A stretch of 64,000 bases of DNA, taken from positions 84,547,010 to 84,611,009 of the forward strand of contig CM055312.2 in NCBI GenBank assembly GCA_029255685.2, read 5' to 3'. The position numbers were made by a program, and so were the translations under genes. Origin of the DNA: Silene conica (taxonomy: Eukaryota > Streptophyta > Magnoliopsida > Caryophyllales > Caryophyllaceae). Shown one piece after another: positions 11,815 to 23,689 of this stretch. Within the stretch, counting starts at the first letter, position 1, and the number at the start of each line of letters is the position of its first letter. The notes below the pieces were generated by a model. That model was not told the origin of the DNA and did no database searches. It saw only the letters and a program-made list of their open reading frames with translations.

Positions 11815-12294
11815 ACATTTCTGGACTCATAGCAGCTGAACAGAACTTGTAGAAGCCTGACTTAAAGAAAAATGGTATGAATTGAGCTTAACTTTCATCT
11901 CCAATGGTTTGTTTTAGGAACTTGCTTGCAACTTTATAAAAATTGCAAGCAAGTAGCTTACTATTGGAGTATGAAATAATTGATGTAGCTTATGAGAATT
12001 GTAACTCTACCAAGCATGTAGTTTGGTTTTAAAAAAGTAAAAATAAAATAAAAAAATAAAGTTTTTCATTGGAGGCAAATTTTATAGTAGGACCCATAGA
12101 GCTAGAAAGTGTTGTAACCTACCATTGGAGCGGTGTGTAATCCAAGAGCAAAGTAGCTTAAAAAACCGAATCAGTAAACCAAGCTACAATGTGGTGCAGT
12201 TGTTCACTAGAGATGCTTATAAGAACTGAACTTATAAGAGCTTAATTGAACTTGCATGAAGTGACTTTTAAATCCAAAAGAACATGGCCTAATT
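11815..12294. mobile_element. Degenerate Tourist-like element with a nested foldback MITE
   Basis: The right end (GAACTGAACTTATAAG ... AAATCCAAAAGAACATGGCC, 12226-12290) is a diverged copy of the terminus of the 1.2-kb Tourist-like element at 43793. About 11896-12215 is a separate foldback (ATCTCCAATGG ... CTAGAGATG) with an internal CTTGCTTGCAA / TTGCAAGCAAG stem, apparently inserted with a CTT duplication. The outer boundaries are approximate. Confidence 0.4.
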
Positions 12295-12441
12295 ACTAAA
12301 GTTTTGCCACCAATTTAAATCTAACTCTATTCACAAATAATTAAATTGAATGACATAATTTAACCTTCAATCTATAAAACGCTAATAAAGTTAACAGTGT
12401 ACTTAAAGGTAATCTTACTCATAGCATAACTCCAAGTCAAA

Positions 12442-12644
12442 TACAAATAGAATTGAGAGAGCGGAAATCATATGGATATTTTATTGATAATCGTTCATGC
12501 CTCTAACAAATACAATAGTTCGTATTTATAATACTCTTAGAGGTCTAAACATAATAACGATAATATCTCTTAATAATGGTAAACATAATAATATTAATAT
12601 TATTATGGTTACGGTATATTGTGATATACCGTAATCTCCTAACA
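12442..12644 (-). mobile_element. Short copia LTR (minus strand)
   Basis: On the minus strand it starts TGTTAGGAG immediately after the purine tract GAGGGGGA and runs about 200 bp. It contains ATAAATACG as a TATA-like box and AATAAAA as a poly(A)-like signal. The right boundary (12644) is firm; the left one is approximate because the terminal CA is mutated. The sequence to 13126 is presumably its 3' internal region, without a recognisable protein. Confidence 0.55.
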
Positions 12645-13126
12645 TCCCCCTCAAACCCAGGGTAATTTGTTAAAATTTTCATGGGTTTGCCAGATAAAAA
12701 AAGAAGAAGGAAAAATCCGATTCTTCGGCTTTGATCTTTAATTTTCGATCTTGGAGCATCAAGTCTTCTACAGGGACGTCGATCTTTTCGAACTTGTAAG
12801 TTGTCGGATGGGAACGTCGAATCTTTTTGGACCCGTCAAAATTCAAACAAAACAAGAACTTGATTTTTTCAAACTCGTTAAAATTTCGTCATCAGGAACG
12901 TCGCAATTTTTCGAACCTGATAAATTCGTCGAATGAAGAAAAATATCCGCAATTTTAATTGTGGGTATTAATTTTTTTTGATGAAAATAATATTACTACT
13001 ATAGAGAAATCGGTATATTGTAATATACTGTAATCGGAATAATATTATTATTACAAAATAACGTATATTATGCTACTACTATTAGAAGATTCGATTATTT
13101 TCTTCAGATCTTTGGATTAGTATAAA
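12645..13126. other. Remnant internal and LTR sequence left of the Helitron
   Basis: 12645-12950 adjoins the polypurine tract of the minus-strand LTR. About 12990-13126 carries a second, plus-oriented relative of that LTR (CGGTATATTGTAATATACTG), which continues after the Helitron at 15268. No coding sequence is recognisable. Confidence 0.35.
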
Positions 13127-13137
13127 CTAGTTTAGGA

Positions 13138-13157
13138 CCCGTGCAAAAATGCACGGG
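13138..13157 (-). terminator. Helitron 3' hairpin
   Basis: An 8-bp perfect stem (CCCGTGCA / TGCACGGG) with a 4-base loop, eleven bases from the terminal CTAG. In Helitrons this hairpin is held to signal the end of rolling-circle transposition. Confidence 0.85.
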
Positions 13158-13526
13158 AATGTATAAATAACATGTAAAATTAAACATTTAAAAATAAATA
13201 TTGTATGTGATTATGTTAGTTTGAATTTACAATTTAAATAAACAATCAATATTTTCACACAAAAATTAACCTAAATAGGTACAATTAACAATTATAAGTC
13301 CTTAATATACATTCGTCTAGAGCACATAATTTACTCTAATCATTTCGAATGATTAATATAATATCTTTATATTTTCTTCACGCTTCTAAACTTTCTTCTC
13401 CCTTGAAAAGTACAAGAAATTTATTAAAATACAAAGGGACTAGTTAAGTGAATATACTATGTTTTTACTCTTTAGAAGTTGGTACGGTAATCGTGAACGC
13501 ATACTCCATTACTTAAATTATTAATA

Positions 13527-13888
13527 GGATTAATTGATAAGAATACTCTGAACTATGGGTGTCCCGCTCAAAATACTCCAAACTCTACTTTAACTACCAA
13601 TATAACCAACTAATGCTCTCATTCGTTTTTATTATAATATATGACCTGTTATCTGCTAAATAAGTGAATAAATTTCTAACTTTTCTTTAACTTGTCTTTA
13701 TCTTTTTACTTCTCTGTTAATCTATTCACCGAATCACACCATTAAAACATGCTAAAATAAGTTAACAAAACAACAAATTCTATTCAAAGCGAATGAGGGC
13801 ATTAGTTGGTTATATTGGTAGTTAAAATAAAGTTTAGAGTATTTTGAGCAGTTCACTCATAGTTCGGAGTATTTCTATCAATTAATCC
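13527..13888. mobile_element. Mutator-like MITE, copy 1 (362 bp)
   Basis: The terminal inverted repeats begin GGATTAATTGATA and extend through ATACTC(T/G)GAACTATG(G)GTG, with a further internal inverted segment (CCAATATAACCAACTAATGC). A perfect 9-bp target duplication TTATTAATA flanks it at 13518-13526 and 13889-13897, typical of the Mutator superfamily. A second copy of the same length lies at 39536. Confidence 0.9.
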
Positions 13889-15267
13889 TTATTAATATAT
13901 GTCTTATATATTACCAATGTCATCAATTTTAATTGTTAGACTTTTGTAGGCCAATTATAATGATCTCCAGGAAATTAAATAATAAAATTATCTTGGATTT
14001 TGGTCTTTACATACTCTAGTGACAAAAAAATCACAAAGTATTATGTACTCTATGATGTCTTGCAATCATATTGGTGTTTGCTTCCTTTCAAGACTAATAT
14101 TTACAAAATTATCCTCCTCAATCAGTAATAACCATTACGAAAAATCTCTAAAAACATACAAATTGTATACTGATTTGATAAATTATTGAAAGAGTACCTA
14201 AATATGCAGATAATGATTAAATTTGAAAGGTATAAAGATTAATGAGGGTGTTCAAAAACATAAATTTCTCTTTACATAATTGTCAAAATGTGCTTGCTCA
14301 ATTATTTATACACAATTGAATAATTCATAAGTCTCAGTGGGCCGCAATTGACTTAAGAATATGTGTTAATAAATTAGGATTAATGGTTTACTATGATATA
14401 CCGGGCACTCCCTTTGATTTTATTACTCCTTCCATGCTTGTCATTTGTTTATTTATTCTATTTTTGAGTGTCTCGATCAATTGTTTAAATTCCTATTTTG
14501 GCAATCTTTTAACGAACAATTTAATCCCGCACACTTAATTTGATTAATTTGGCATCAAATAAATATCTCTCTCCTCTTCCATTGGTTTTTTTTTGCCAAA
14601 ATCAAAGGTAAAAAATGTTTTGAACCGATGAAGTATATCATTATTAATTTTTATATTTAAAGACAATTGCATATTTCTTTTTATTATTTCAAAATATAAA
14701 CATTATAATATGTCTACTCTTATAAAAAAAAATTGTTTTGAATTTCTAATTGTTTAATAATGTTTCAAAAATATTTTAGTAAAACTTAAAGTCAAAAATT
14801 CAATTTAAGAATAAAATACGTCACATAAAAACACAAAGTTAGTATAGTGCTACTATTATTTTTTTTAAAAAATGACTTTTATATGGTAATTTTGCCGCAA
14901 ATAAAAATGACAACAAATTACCCGGTGCATACTCAGAATAATAATATTGCTATTTGTGATTTAAATAAGTGGAAAGTTAGAACTAAAAAAATAAATGCTA
15001 AAATAAAATTGACCTATGAGATATGATTTATTTTTGTAAAGATAATGCAATATTTATGCCAATAATATTGTGTACAATTTTTTGTATAATTGTTTTTAGT
15101 GGATCTTCCTTATTGATTTAATTCACTTAATAATTAAATTAATAGAGTATATTATACATTCCTTAAATAACTGTATGTATTTAGTATTAGGAAAAATGTT
15201 GGCGGGAAAACATTAAACGTGGGATTGCCACGTGGACAATGGTTCTTCTTTTATACTATTATATAGA

Positions 15268-15359
15268 TACGATGCCATTATAATTGTTTCAAATACGAAC
15301 TATCAATAATAAAATTCTTATGATTTTCGCTCTTTCTATTTCAAATATGGTATCAGAGC
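15268..15359 (+). mobile_element. End of a copia LTR and its primer-binding site
   Basis: The sequence up to about 15345 resembles the last 75 bases of the minus-strand LTR at 12442 (AATAAAA, ATGATTTTCGCTCT). TGGTATCAGAGC at 15348-15359 is the standard initiator-tRNA-Met site of plant copia elements. The rest of this LTR lies left of the Helitron. Confidence 0.6.
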
Positions 15360-15863
15360 CTCACGCTCTTGAGGCCTAAAATACACGAAACTTCGTTGCC
15401 TGCCAGTGGGGTTATGATTAACATATAACATCCATCGGCGGTATGTTGTTTATTAACGAATCAAATTACTCTGATAATTACAAATTATATTTTTTTTAAA
15501 AAAAAATCAACACAAAACAAATTTGTTGATGTTCCATTTTGCGATGTTTTTGAAGATATTATTAGGAAATATTGTGTTATGGTAAATATTATTATTCGGA
15601 ATTATATTTTGTTATGGTAAATATTATTATTAGGAATTATTTTATTTGATTTATCTTAGAATTAGAATTACCTTATTATTATTAAAAAAGTAGTTTTGCT
15701 ATATATACTCATATACCATGTGTATTGTTTCATCATCAATCAATAGAATCAATATTCTACCAAATCTTTCATTGTATCGAGCTAGAGTTTTCAAAAAAAA
15801 AGGGAAGGCGGTAAGCAAACCGACACAACAATGTGGAAGAAGACAGTACCACAATCATGACCA
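15360..15863 (+). other. Leader of copia relic, possibly with a second LTR inserted
   Basis: No gene. About 15574-15790 has LTR-like layout: TGTTATGGTAAATATTATT (present twice in partial tandem), a TATATATACTC box and an AATAGAATCAATATT signal. A solo LTR is possible, but the ends are not clear. Confidence 0.3.
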
Positions 15864-17080
15864 TTGTTCTTGCACCAATCCGATAATCCGGGTATCGTGC
15901 TAACCCAGACTATCTTTAATGGAGAAAATTATGACAATTGGGTTGATGCTATAAGAGTCGGTCTTGATTCCAAAAATAAATTGGCTTTCATTGATGGAGG
16001 TGTCGAAGAACCAGAGCAGGGCGATGGCGAGGAAGGAATAGAACACGTAACATGGAGACAGTGCAATGACATGATCAAGGCATGATTACGAAATGTAATT
16101 GATGAGAAATTACATTCAAGTATCTCTTTTTCGGCCACCGTGACGGAGATATGGGAAGAATTGAAGGAGCGCTATGCGGTCAGGAACGCTCCGCGTGTGC
16201 ATCAACTCAAAGCCGGGTTGAATGATTTAAAGCAGGGAAAATTGTCTGTAGTAGAGTACTACACCAAATTGAAGGTGATCTGGGATGAGTTAGCCAATTA
16301 CACCAAGGTACCGAAGCGTACCTGTGGAGCAGCACCAGCATATCAAAAGGAGAAAGAAGAAGAAAGGGCACATCAATTCCTCGTGGGGTTGAATGATGCA
16401 ACATATGGAACGCTTCGTAGTAATATTTTGATGGAAGAACTGATCCGTTAATGAGCAAAATTTACGGTATTATATTGCAAGAAGAACGCCACAAGGTCAT
16501 CATGTGTGGTAAGGAGGAGCAGAGTAGTGAGATTGCGTTTGCGGCCAGGCGAGGTCAGGCCCCGACGAGAGGAGGGCGACAACCCTGGCAGTCAAGACAC
16601 AATGATAATGTCGTGGATGAAGATGAAAATCAATGCACCTACTGTACCAAGTGGGGACATACAGAGGATGATTGATGGAGCAAGAACGGGCCTCCACCAC
16701 ACATTGGAAGAGGCCGTGGTCGAGGACGGTTCGGTCGTAGAGGAGGAAGGTTCGTCGGTCGAGGCGGTGGACGTGGACATCGGCCAAATCAGACAGCTAA
16801 TGCAGTCGGCACCACAGGTCAGGCGACAGGGGGAGAGTCGAACAGCGTTGCAATTGAAGCTGTTGACATGGGATTGACGAAAGACGAAATCCTTTTCTTA
16901 AGAGCCCTCTTGAAGCCGGGTAGAGATGATGTTGAGATGAGTTTAGGTTACAATAATTATAATAATTGTTGGATACTAGATACATGAGCCTCACATCACA
17001 TGACGAGCCAGGAGAATTTTCTTAAAAATATTCGTACAGAGTTACATGAGAGAATCCATGATTTAGAGACCCAAAGATCA
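15864..17080 (+). pseudogene. Ty1/copia gag-protease relic
   Basis: Gag forms the particle shell and the aspartic protease cleaves the polyprotein. The frame starts with SDNPGIVL and FNGENYDNW, followed by a Gag core with EIWEELKERYAV, HQLKAGLNDLKQ and VEYYTKLKVIWDEL. A zinc knuckle CTYCTKWGHTEDD then has a TGA where its last Cys should be (16672-16674), and a Gly/Arg-rich tail follows. The protease active site WILDT is followed by TGA instead of Gly (16984-16986). Further stops occur at 16083-16085 and 16449-16451. Nothing of integrase or reverse transcriptase follows, so the element is 3'-truncated as well as stop-riddled. The Gag family is clear; the lineage is not. Confidence 0.85.
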
Positions 17081-17663
17081 TAGTGGCATCTTGTTTTTTT
17101 AAAAGACATGAACATTATTCATAAAGATGAAGATATAATTACCATGAGAGAGTCATGGTCATTTATCAAACCTTAAAGGATATGAAGGTTAGTCATGGAC
17201 ATGAATATAGAATTACCATGAGAGAGTCATGTTCATTTATCGAACCTTTATACTCGTGATTCACATGATTTGAATTGCAATGTTCCCGCAATTAGCATTA
17301 TCATGTTAACAAGGATGCCCATATCGATGATGAAAGAGCATGATATGTAAAAGAATTAAGCAGTTAAGAATCGTCATGAATTCTCAACTAGAATCAATGG
17401 ATTATTCAAAACTAAGTTGTCAATTTCAATATGGTAACAGTTTATACAAAAATGATAACATTATTTAATAAATATATATATTTCACCATGTTGATGACAA
17501 TTTAGCTTTCTGTGTTATCATTCTCAGTAATATGTTCATTAATAATAATCAATAAAACTAAGTTATATCCGCAAGTAGTAACAAATGTATCCCTTGTAAC
17601 ATAATATGGAACTATCTGGGTCTAACAACATTTTCAAAGAAATTGGTCACAAAATATACTTCA
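17081..17663. other. Intergenic target region of the large copia insertion
   Basis: A 74-bp partial tandem duplication is visible at about 17138-17255 (ATTACCATGAGAGAGTCATG twice, then CATTTATC and AACCTT). The stretch at about 17512-17590 recurs, diverged, at 37834-37915 on the other side of the insertion, roughly 300 bp away in pre-insertion coordinates. Confidence 0.5.
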
Positions 17664-18654
17664 TGTTGGGGCTGGTGTCCTTGACAATTAAGTACAATGA
17701 CTTATTAAATCTCTTTAAGGATCATAAGAGCATACTTCTGTATTATTACCAGTTGATCCACGTTTATCAATAACGGTTGGCTTGCTAGATAAGTTTGACG
17801 TTATTGTCATACGGATGGCGGTGATCAACTGGTCCCTATACGTCACACCTATAGGACACGTTTGAGAGATGTGAATGTATGAAAATACAGTCACATTTAT
17901 GCCGAATATGACTAAACAGTTAGTCAGAGGTATTGACTATTAAATTAGTCAATAAGATGTTGAGATTATTATTTAATACGGATTAAATAATTTTAGCTAA
18001 TACGGATTACATGTTTAATTCGTAAAATTAAATATAAGCAGTTATATTTAATTAAATATTGTATTCGCGTATTAATATAAACAGTTATATTAATTTGGGT
18101 AATTATACAATATCGTAATTTTATCAGACCGTTATTAATACATCGACTGCATTAATATCTGATAACACGTATGCGATTTATAATAAAAATCCCGCAAATA
18201 ATATTTAGCAAAACGGGTCGAATCACGCAAAGGAATAAGGTAAGAGTGGAGAAAGCCCACCCTTACCCAAGACCAATTCGGCCGCCCCTTATAGCTACAT
18301 AAGGAGAGTCTTTCTCCTTATGTCAGTTACAGGAATCACAAATCTCATAATTAGGGTTTTGAGAACATTCTTCTCTCAAAACTCAGATCTCACATCTAAA
18401 ACCTCATTAACTCTCCCCATATTGCAAGGCAATTGGAGAGTACTTTCTAGCACACGCGGCATCATCTCAAACAAAGTCTTGGGTGCAAGTTATAGGAGGG
18501 AATTTACTTTAATTCCTGTTCTTAGGCCTATTCAAGCAAGGACCCAAGGTTGATTTCTTTTTCATGCTTTTTATTAACTTATGACAATAATCACAATTGT
18601 ATGTTTCATTATAATCCTGCAAGTTTAGGGCGAATACATGCTTTATTCCCCACA
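17664..18654 (+). repeat. 5' LTR of outer copia element
   Basis: Begins TGTTGGGGCTGG and ends TTCCCCACA. It matches the 3' LTR at 36690 in full length; visible differences include ATCATAAGAGC versus ATCACAAGGGC and TTAATTCCTG versus TTAATTCATG. Confidence 0.97.
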
Positions 18655-18656
18655 AG

Positions 18657-18668
18657 TGGTATCAGAGC
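18657..18668 (+). promoter_or_regulatory. Primer-binding site (tRNA-iMet) of outer copia
   Basis: TGGTATCAGAGC, two bases after the LTR end; complementary to the 3' end of plant initiator tRNA-Met and used to prime minus-strand DNA. Confidence 0.9.
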
Positions 18669-18740
18669 CAAGGCCATGAAATTTTACTTTTGTGTTTTTC
18701 ATAAAGTTATAAAATCTGAAAAATCGTGTTCTGCCGCTAA

Positions 18741-18955
18741 GTCGGTCGATCGACCCCCTGTTGCGGTCGGTCGACCGCCTCCTGCGTAATTTTCTGTTTC
18801 GACAGTTTATCTTTTGTGAGAAATCGTTTTCAGAAACTCGGTTTCGTGTTTTGTGGTCGGTCGACCTGTTTTTCGGGTCGGTCGACCATTCAACTGTTCA
18901 TAAAAAAAAAAAATTTTTTTTTTTCGTCAGGTGGTCGGTAGACCACCCCCTGTAA
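18741..18955 (+). repeat. Cluster of GGTCGACC-type palindromes in the copia leader
   Basis: Five related units built on GGTCGGTCGACC lie between the primer-binding site and gag. Perfect self-complementary cores are GGTCGATCGACC (18744-18755), CGGTCGACCG (18768-18777) and GGTCGACC (18859-18866 and 18880-18887); the last unit (about 18932-18948) is mutated to GGTAGACC. Two units sit in nearly identical GGTCGGTCGACC contexts. The function is unknown; see findings. Confidence 0.8.
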
Positions 18956-20287
18956 CAGACTCGTTTTTTTATTTTCGAAAATAACATGTTTTATTTTCAC
19001 ATGGCCTTTAGTAATATACTATATACGGAAATAGTATATTATTAATTTTGTGAAACGGTTCACCCTCGTTTGATACATATTATTTTAAAACGGTTTAAGA
19101 TAATAGGATTATAAATTTATTAAAATTGGGTGATTAAAACGGTATAATCACATAATTTTAATCCCGTAAGGTGGTTTGGTAAAAATTTGTTATTCATAAT
19201 AACAGTATTATGTCATGTATGAATTTTATTTAGTTGATGCATTTTATTTATCGTCTTGTGAATGCCTTGAATGCTTTCAATAACGTATTTAATTTTTGCA
19301 AACGGTTGTAACTTAGTCTGGCCTTAGAAGATTGTGTCACCGTAATGATGGGACACAGTCTTGCTTGTAATTTTGAGATCTTGAATCTCCGTTTTGGGTT
19401 TTTGCCATGTAATTACTTTTGTATTTAAATTAGAATGTATCTAGGACTACTTTTGTAATTTAAATTAGTAATTTTGTGAAGACCAAAGACGGAGACCGGA
19501 TGCTCACTCCCGCTGCAAGGACCAAGATGGAACATCAAGACAAGCTTCTAGGGTCCAACGGTGGATTCCAAGTTGTTTTATGTTTATTTTGGTAGGATAG
19601 GCCACACTAGGACTTTTTATTTACGTTTATTGCTTTCATTTTATGCTTTCATCGATAATAGCTTGCATCATATTCCGCCTAAAACCAAACCACCTATAAC
19701 ATGCCTGAAAACTGACTCATGTAGAGGTTACGCGTTAGTTTTCTGTGACAATACAGATGTCACATGTCACTTACAAAGCCACTACTTTATTTAATTCATT
19801 CACGCAAATGCTAGATATTCGTTCACTTAAAATGGATAAATATAAGTTGATGGGGTCTTCCTCGTATAACCAAAAATTGAGATTAGTCTTTATAAATCAG
19901 ACTCCCATGAATCCCTTCGTCGGTAGGCATAATATGACCCCTTCTACGTCGGGTAAGTGGGAACAGATGAATTATTTTATCTCAACATCGTGGTCACTCG
20001 ATACTATCTAGCGACTGTGATGGACTAATAGATAGGATTTACGGAAATCTATCGACCAAGAGTTCCAACGGTGGAATTAGCCAAGCTGTGGGCTTATCAA
20101 TATACGGAAATTGAATCTTGGGATCGTTTATATAATTCTTGAGGGAGATCAATTATATAAATGCATGAGTCTACGAGTTTAAATACAATTTAATATAGAC
20201 TTAAATCACAACAATGAGTTGCTTATATGGTTTTGTTTTATCTTCTTTTCAGTGTAGAACACGTTAATTTAAACTGCTGTATAACTA
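18956..20287 (+). other. Long untranslated leader of outer copia
   Basis: About 1.3 kb without an extended coding frame between the palindrome cluster and the gag ATG. Long leaders of this kind are common in some copia lineages. No other structure was recognised. Confidence 0.6.
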
Positions 20288-21112
20288 ATGGCTGGTGAAG
20301 ACCCAATGCCAAGTGCCAAGCTAGCACGTGAATCCTGGCTAAAAGCCTTCATGGACTCCATGAATCAGTCTACAAGACTGAGGAATGATGGGTCAAACTT
20401 CTCTGACTGGGAGGCAGCACTACGGAATGCTGCCATTGCTGACGGAAAGCTCAAGTACTTAACTGAGCCCATTCCGCCACACCCAGGAACTGGAGCTAGA
20501 GCTAACGAAGTTCGCGCTCATAGCGACTTCGTCATGGAAGCGGGTGCGATAAAGAACGTACTCATCTATGCAATGGAATCCAATTTGCAAAGACGCTCCA
20601 TGGTGCAAACAAGATTTTCACCACGCTCACTAACGAATTCTCAAAGGCTCCGAGAATCGTTTCTTATGAGCATACCTGTCGCTTCTTTGAGGCGAAACTC
20701 CAGAAGGGCCAAGCGGTTAGCCCACATATTCTTCACATGATTGAAAATATCGAAAAACTGGAGGCCCTAAACTGTAAGATCAGTGAGAACATAATCGTTG
20801 ATCGAATGCTTCATTCGCTTCATGATGGGTTCGCCCTCTTTAGGGCCAACTACTACATGAACGACATGAACAAGACTCCTCATGAGCTCCACTCCCTTCT
20901 CGTACAGACTGAGAAGGATCTGAAATTAAGTGGGAGCGTGAAGCAAGATGTTCTCATGATCTCCAGTAAGGGTAAGGGTAAGGGTAAAGCTAAAGCTCAG
21001 GGCGACCTAACAGTAGGCAAGCCCAAGTTTAAGAAGTCGATCAGGATTTACTAAGAGTTGGCCAGGTGAGTCGAGCAACTCACAAGGCAAAAAGAAGAGC
21101 AAGGATACAAGC
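20288..21112 (+). pseudogene. gag of outer copia (two frameshifts)
   Basis: Gag, the capsid/nucleocapsid precursor. The ATG at 20288 opens a frame with an N-terminal Gag core (RLRNDGSNFSDWEAALRNAA). Coding similarity jumps to another frame near 20585-20595, then continues with IFTTLTNEFSKAP, RFFEAKLQKGQAV and MIENIEKLEAL. A second jump at about 21038 leads into the pre-zinc-knuckle linker. Each looks like a single-base indel. Lys/Gly-rich repeats (GKGKGKAKAQG) precede the knuckle. Stops read in the original frames at 20738-20740 and 21052-21054 result from these shifts, so no full Gag can be made. Confidence 0.85.
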
Positions 21113-22128
21113 ATGGAATGTCACCATTGCCACAAGACTGGGCATTGGAGGCGCTCATGCCCCGTGTATCGTGAGGACATTAAGGTAGGCCGTGTTACTC
21201 CTGTTGGTATGTCTTCTTCTTCTTTTATTCACATGATTGAGATTAACCATGCAAGTTACGGAACTTGGGTACTAGATACTGGTTGTGGTTCTCATCTATG
21301 TAATCATGTGCAGGGCCTCCGAAACCAAGAACCCCTAATCAAGGGTGAGGTTGACCTGCGTGTCGGGAATGGAGCACGTGTTGCTGCAATCTCGAGGGGA
21401 ACATACGTGATCCAGCTTTCAAGTGGATTCGAGTTATCTTTATATAACTGTTATTATGTTCCTTGTTTGTCCAAAAACATTATTTCAGTTTCTGCGCTTG
21501 ACAAACTCGGTTTTTCATTTGTAATAGAGAATAATAGCTGTATTTTCTCCTTACACAATATGATTTATGGCAAGGCAGTTTCCATGAATGAAATTTATGT
21601 TTTAGATCAAACCACCGAGATATTACATGTGAATAACAAGAGATTAAAGGTAGGTGACAAAGATCAAACTTACCTATGGCATTGTCGTATGAGACACATA
21701 AATGAGAAACGCGTAAAACAGCTCATACAGAATGGAGTTATCTCGGCCTTTGATTTCGAATCATATGGCACGTGTGAATCATGTCTCATCGGCAAGATGA
21801 CTCGTATTTCCTTCAAAGGTGTTGGAATGCGCGCTGCCGACCTATTAGGACTCATACATACAGACGTATGTGGCCCTATGTCGATCAACGCACGAGAAGG
21901 CTATAGGTATTTCATCACTTTCACGGATGATTTGAGTAGATATGGCTATGTCTACTTAATGAAGCATAAAAGTGAATCCTTTGACAAGTTCAAAGAATAC
22001 CAGAATCGGGTACAGAACCAGCTGAGAAGAAAGATTAAAGCACTACGTTCTGATCGTGGTGGTGAGTATCTTTCACACGAGTTTGATCAACACCTTAAAG
22101 ACTGTGGCATCGTCCTACAGTTAACTCA
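21113..22128 (+). pseudogene. pol of outer copia, 5' part (knuckle, protease, integrase first half)
   Basis: The open frame begins with a CCHC zinc knuckle CHHCHKTGHWRRSC, then the aspartic protease motif WVLDTGCGSHLC. The GAG-pre-integrase zinc-binding region follows (LWHCRMRHIN ... CESCLIGK), then the integrase core with its first two catalytic aspartates (HTDVCGP and LRSDRGGEY). The frame is cut at 22128 by the nested element; the catalytic glutamate (NGVSERRNRT) is 11.5 kb further on. Integrase inserts the cDNA into host DNA, so this copy cannot make it. Confidence 0.93.
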
Positions 22129-23602
22129 TATTGAACCATATATTCAAATATATATATATAGTATATATGTTTATGTTTTGATAATGACAAGTCTAGCTAT
22201 TTATATATTATATACTCGTACGTATAATCGTGTGGTAAGTGTACAGAATATTAGTAACAAGATCTAATCAATCAAGTGTAAAAGATTCAAGCTATTAGTC
22301 AATGAATTGACTAAGTCGAAGATTGATAGAAGATCACAAGCGCATATAATGAACTAACGTTATATTTATCAACTATAGCTTTAGTACAAGATTGGTTCAA
22401 GTTATAGCTCATAGCTATAACTCTATATCTATGAAGAAATGATCGATATATATGTGTTTGGATGAAACGTTCGTTTCCAAGTAATGTCGTGTACAATTAA
22501 TATTAATTGGTATTTTATTTTATGTATAGAATTGTTAATCTTAATAGGATTATATAAAATATCTTTTGGTTAAAATAGGAATAAATAATTTTCTTATGAG
22601 ATAATTATTTATTACTAAAATAAATTAAGGATTTTTATATGATCTTATTTGTCAAATAATATAATCGGATATATTAGTTTGGTACGACTTTGGAAACGTG
22701 TATCATGTCACGATTCCATAATTCGTGTAGGATTCAATTAAGTAAATATTATGTATTTATTTAATGTCCTAAACAAACTAAGATTATATTATGGTAATAT
22801 ATTCTATTATCTTTGACATGATTTAGGAAGTTAATTTAATAAGGATACTAATTATTTATTATATAAAGATCTTTCCTAAATATGAATTAGGAAATTGATT
22901 CCTTATATAATACTTATAGTATATTATTAAATCTTTCCTAAATATATTAAGATTAGATTTAAGGTAGTATTACTAAAAGACTAGTATTCTAGTTTAAAGT
23001 AATATTCCTAAATCATCTAGGGTTTGAATTACCTAGATACATATTCTATATAAATAGACTACCTATGACATATTAGTCTAATACGAAACACATACACACA
23101 TATACACGCAAATCAAGAGAGAAACCGCCGTTCATATACTTCAATATTCGAGCTTATCATTGTCATATCCGATTCAAGATTCAAGTGCTCAAGCATTGAT
23201 CTTATTCATTCAAGATTGTGACATCAAGGAACATTGAAGACTTTATCTTATTTACGTAAGATAGATCGAGTATTTAGCGGTACTCATTGTAAGACAAATA
23301 TTTAACGGTATTTGTCGTAGCTAGATATTTAACGGTATCTAGATAGAGTTGTGACTAACATCAAAGTCACACGAGTAGGGTTGATAAAATTGTAATCCAG
23401 AGTTGGTACTAATTTTATTAATCGAGTATAGTGGACGTAGGTCTCAAAGTGTGAGACTGAACCACTTCAAAAATATTGTGTCTCTCTTTATTATTCGTTC
23501 TACTTGAAGATCATCATACATACATCAAAGAAGATTTAAAAAGAAGGCATACTCAATTCAACCCCTCCCCTTCTTGAGTATATTATATCAATAGACTCTT
23601 CA
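22129..23602 (+). repeat. 5' LTR of SIRE-type element
   Basis: Starts TATTGAACC (the terminal TG mutated to TA; the 3' copy keeps TGTTGAACC) and ends ACTCTTCA. It contains a TATA-like TCTATATAAATAG at about 23045-23057 upstream of the likely transcript start, and a GTTATAGCT / AGCTATAAC hairpin at 22401-22421. Confidence 0.95.
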
Positions 23603-23604
23603 AT

Positions 23605-23616
23605 TGGTATCAGAGC
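23605..23616 (+). promoter_or_regulatory. Primer-binding site of SIRE-type element
   Basis: TGGTATCAGAGC, two bases after the 5' LTR, complementary to initiator tRNA-Met. Confidence 0.9.
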
Positions 23617-23689
23617 CTCGTGCTCTTGATCGCCTAGCCGCGTGAGTTTTGATCCTTCTATTGATTCTATATTATTTACTCTTTCATCA

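Larger units (their letters stand above)
13127..15267 (-). mobile_element. Complete non-autonomous Helitron (2141 bp)
   Basis: Read on the minus strand, it starts A/TCTATATAATAGTATAAAAG at 15267 and ends with the hairpin CCCGTGCA-TTTT-TGCACGGG, eleven bases and CTAG/T at 13127. Start, hairpin, CTAG and A/T insertion context are all canonical. No Rep/helicase protein or other gene is encoded, so it depends on an autonomous partner. Its host site is the LTR of a copia relic: related LTR sequence flanks both sides. A 362-bp Mutator-type MITE is nested at 13527-13888. Confidence 0.9.

Noticed and set aside
12751..12936. 61-codon plus-strand frame
   Set aside because: It lies in the 3' region of a minus-strand copia remnant; composition is non-protein-like and no family is recognised.
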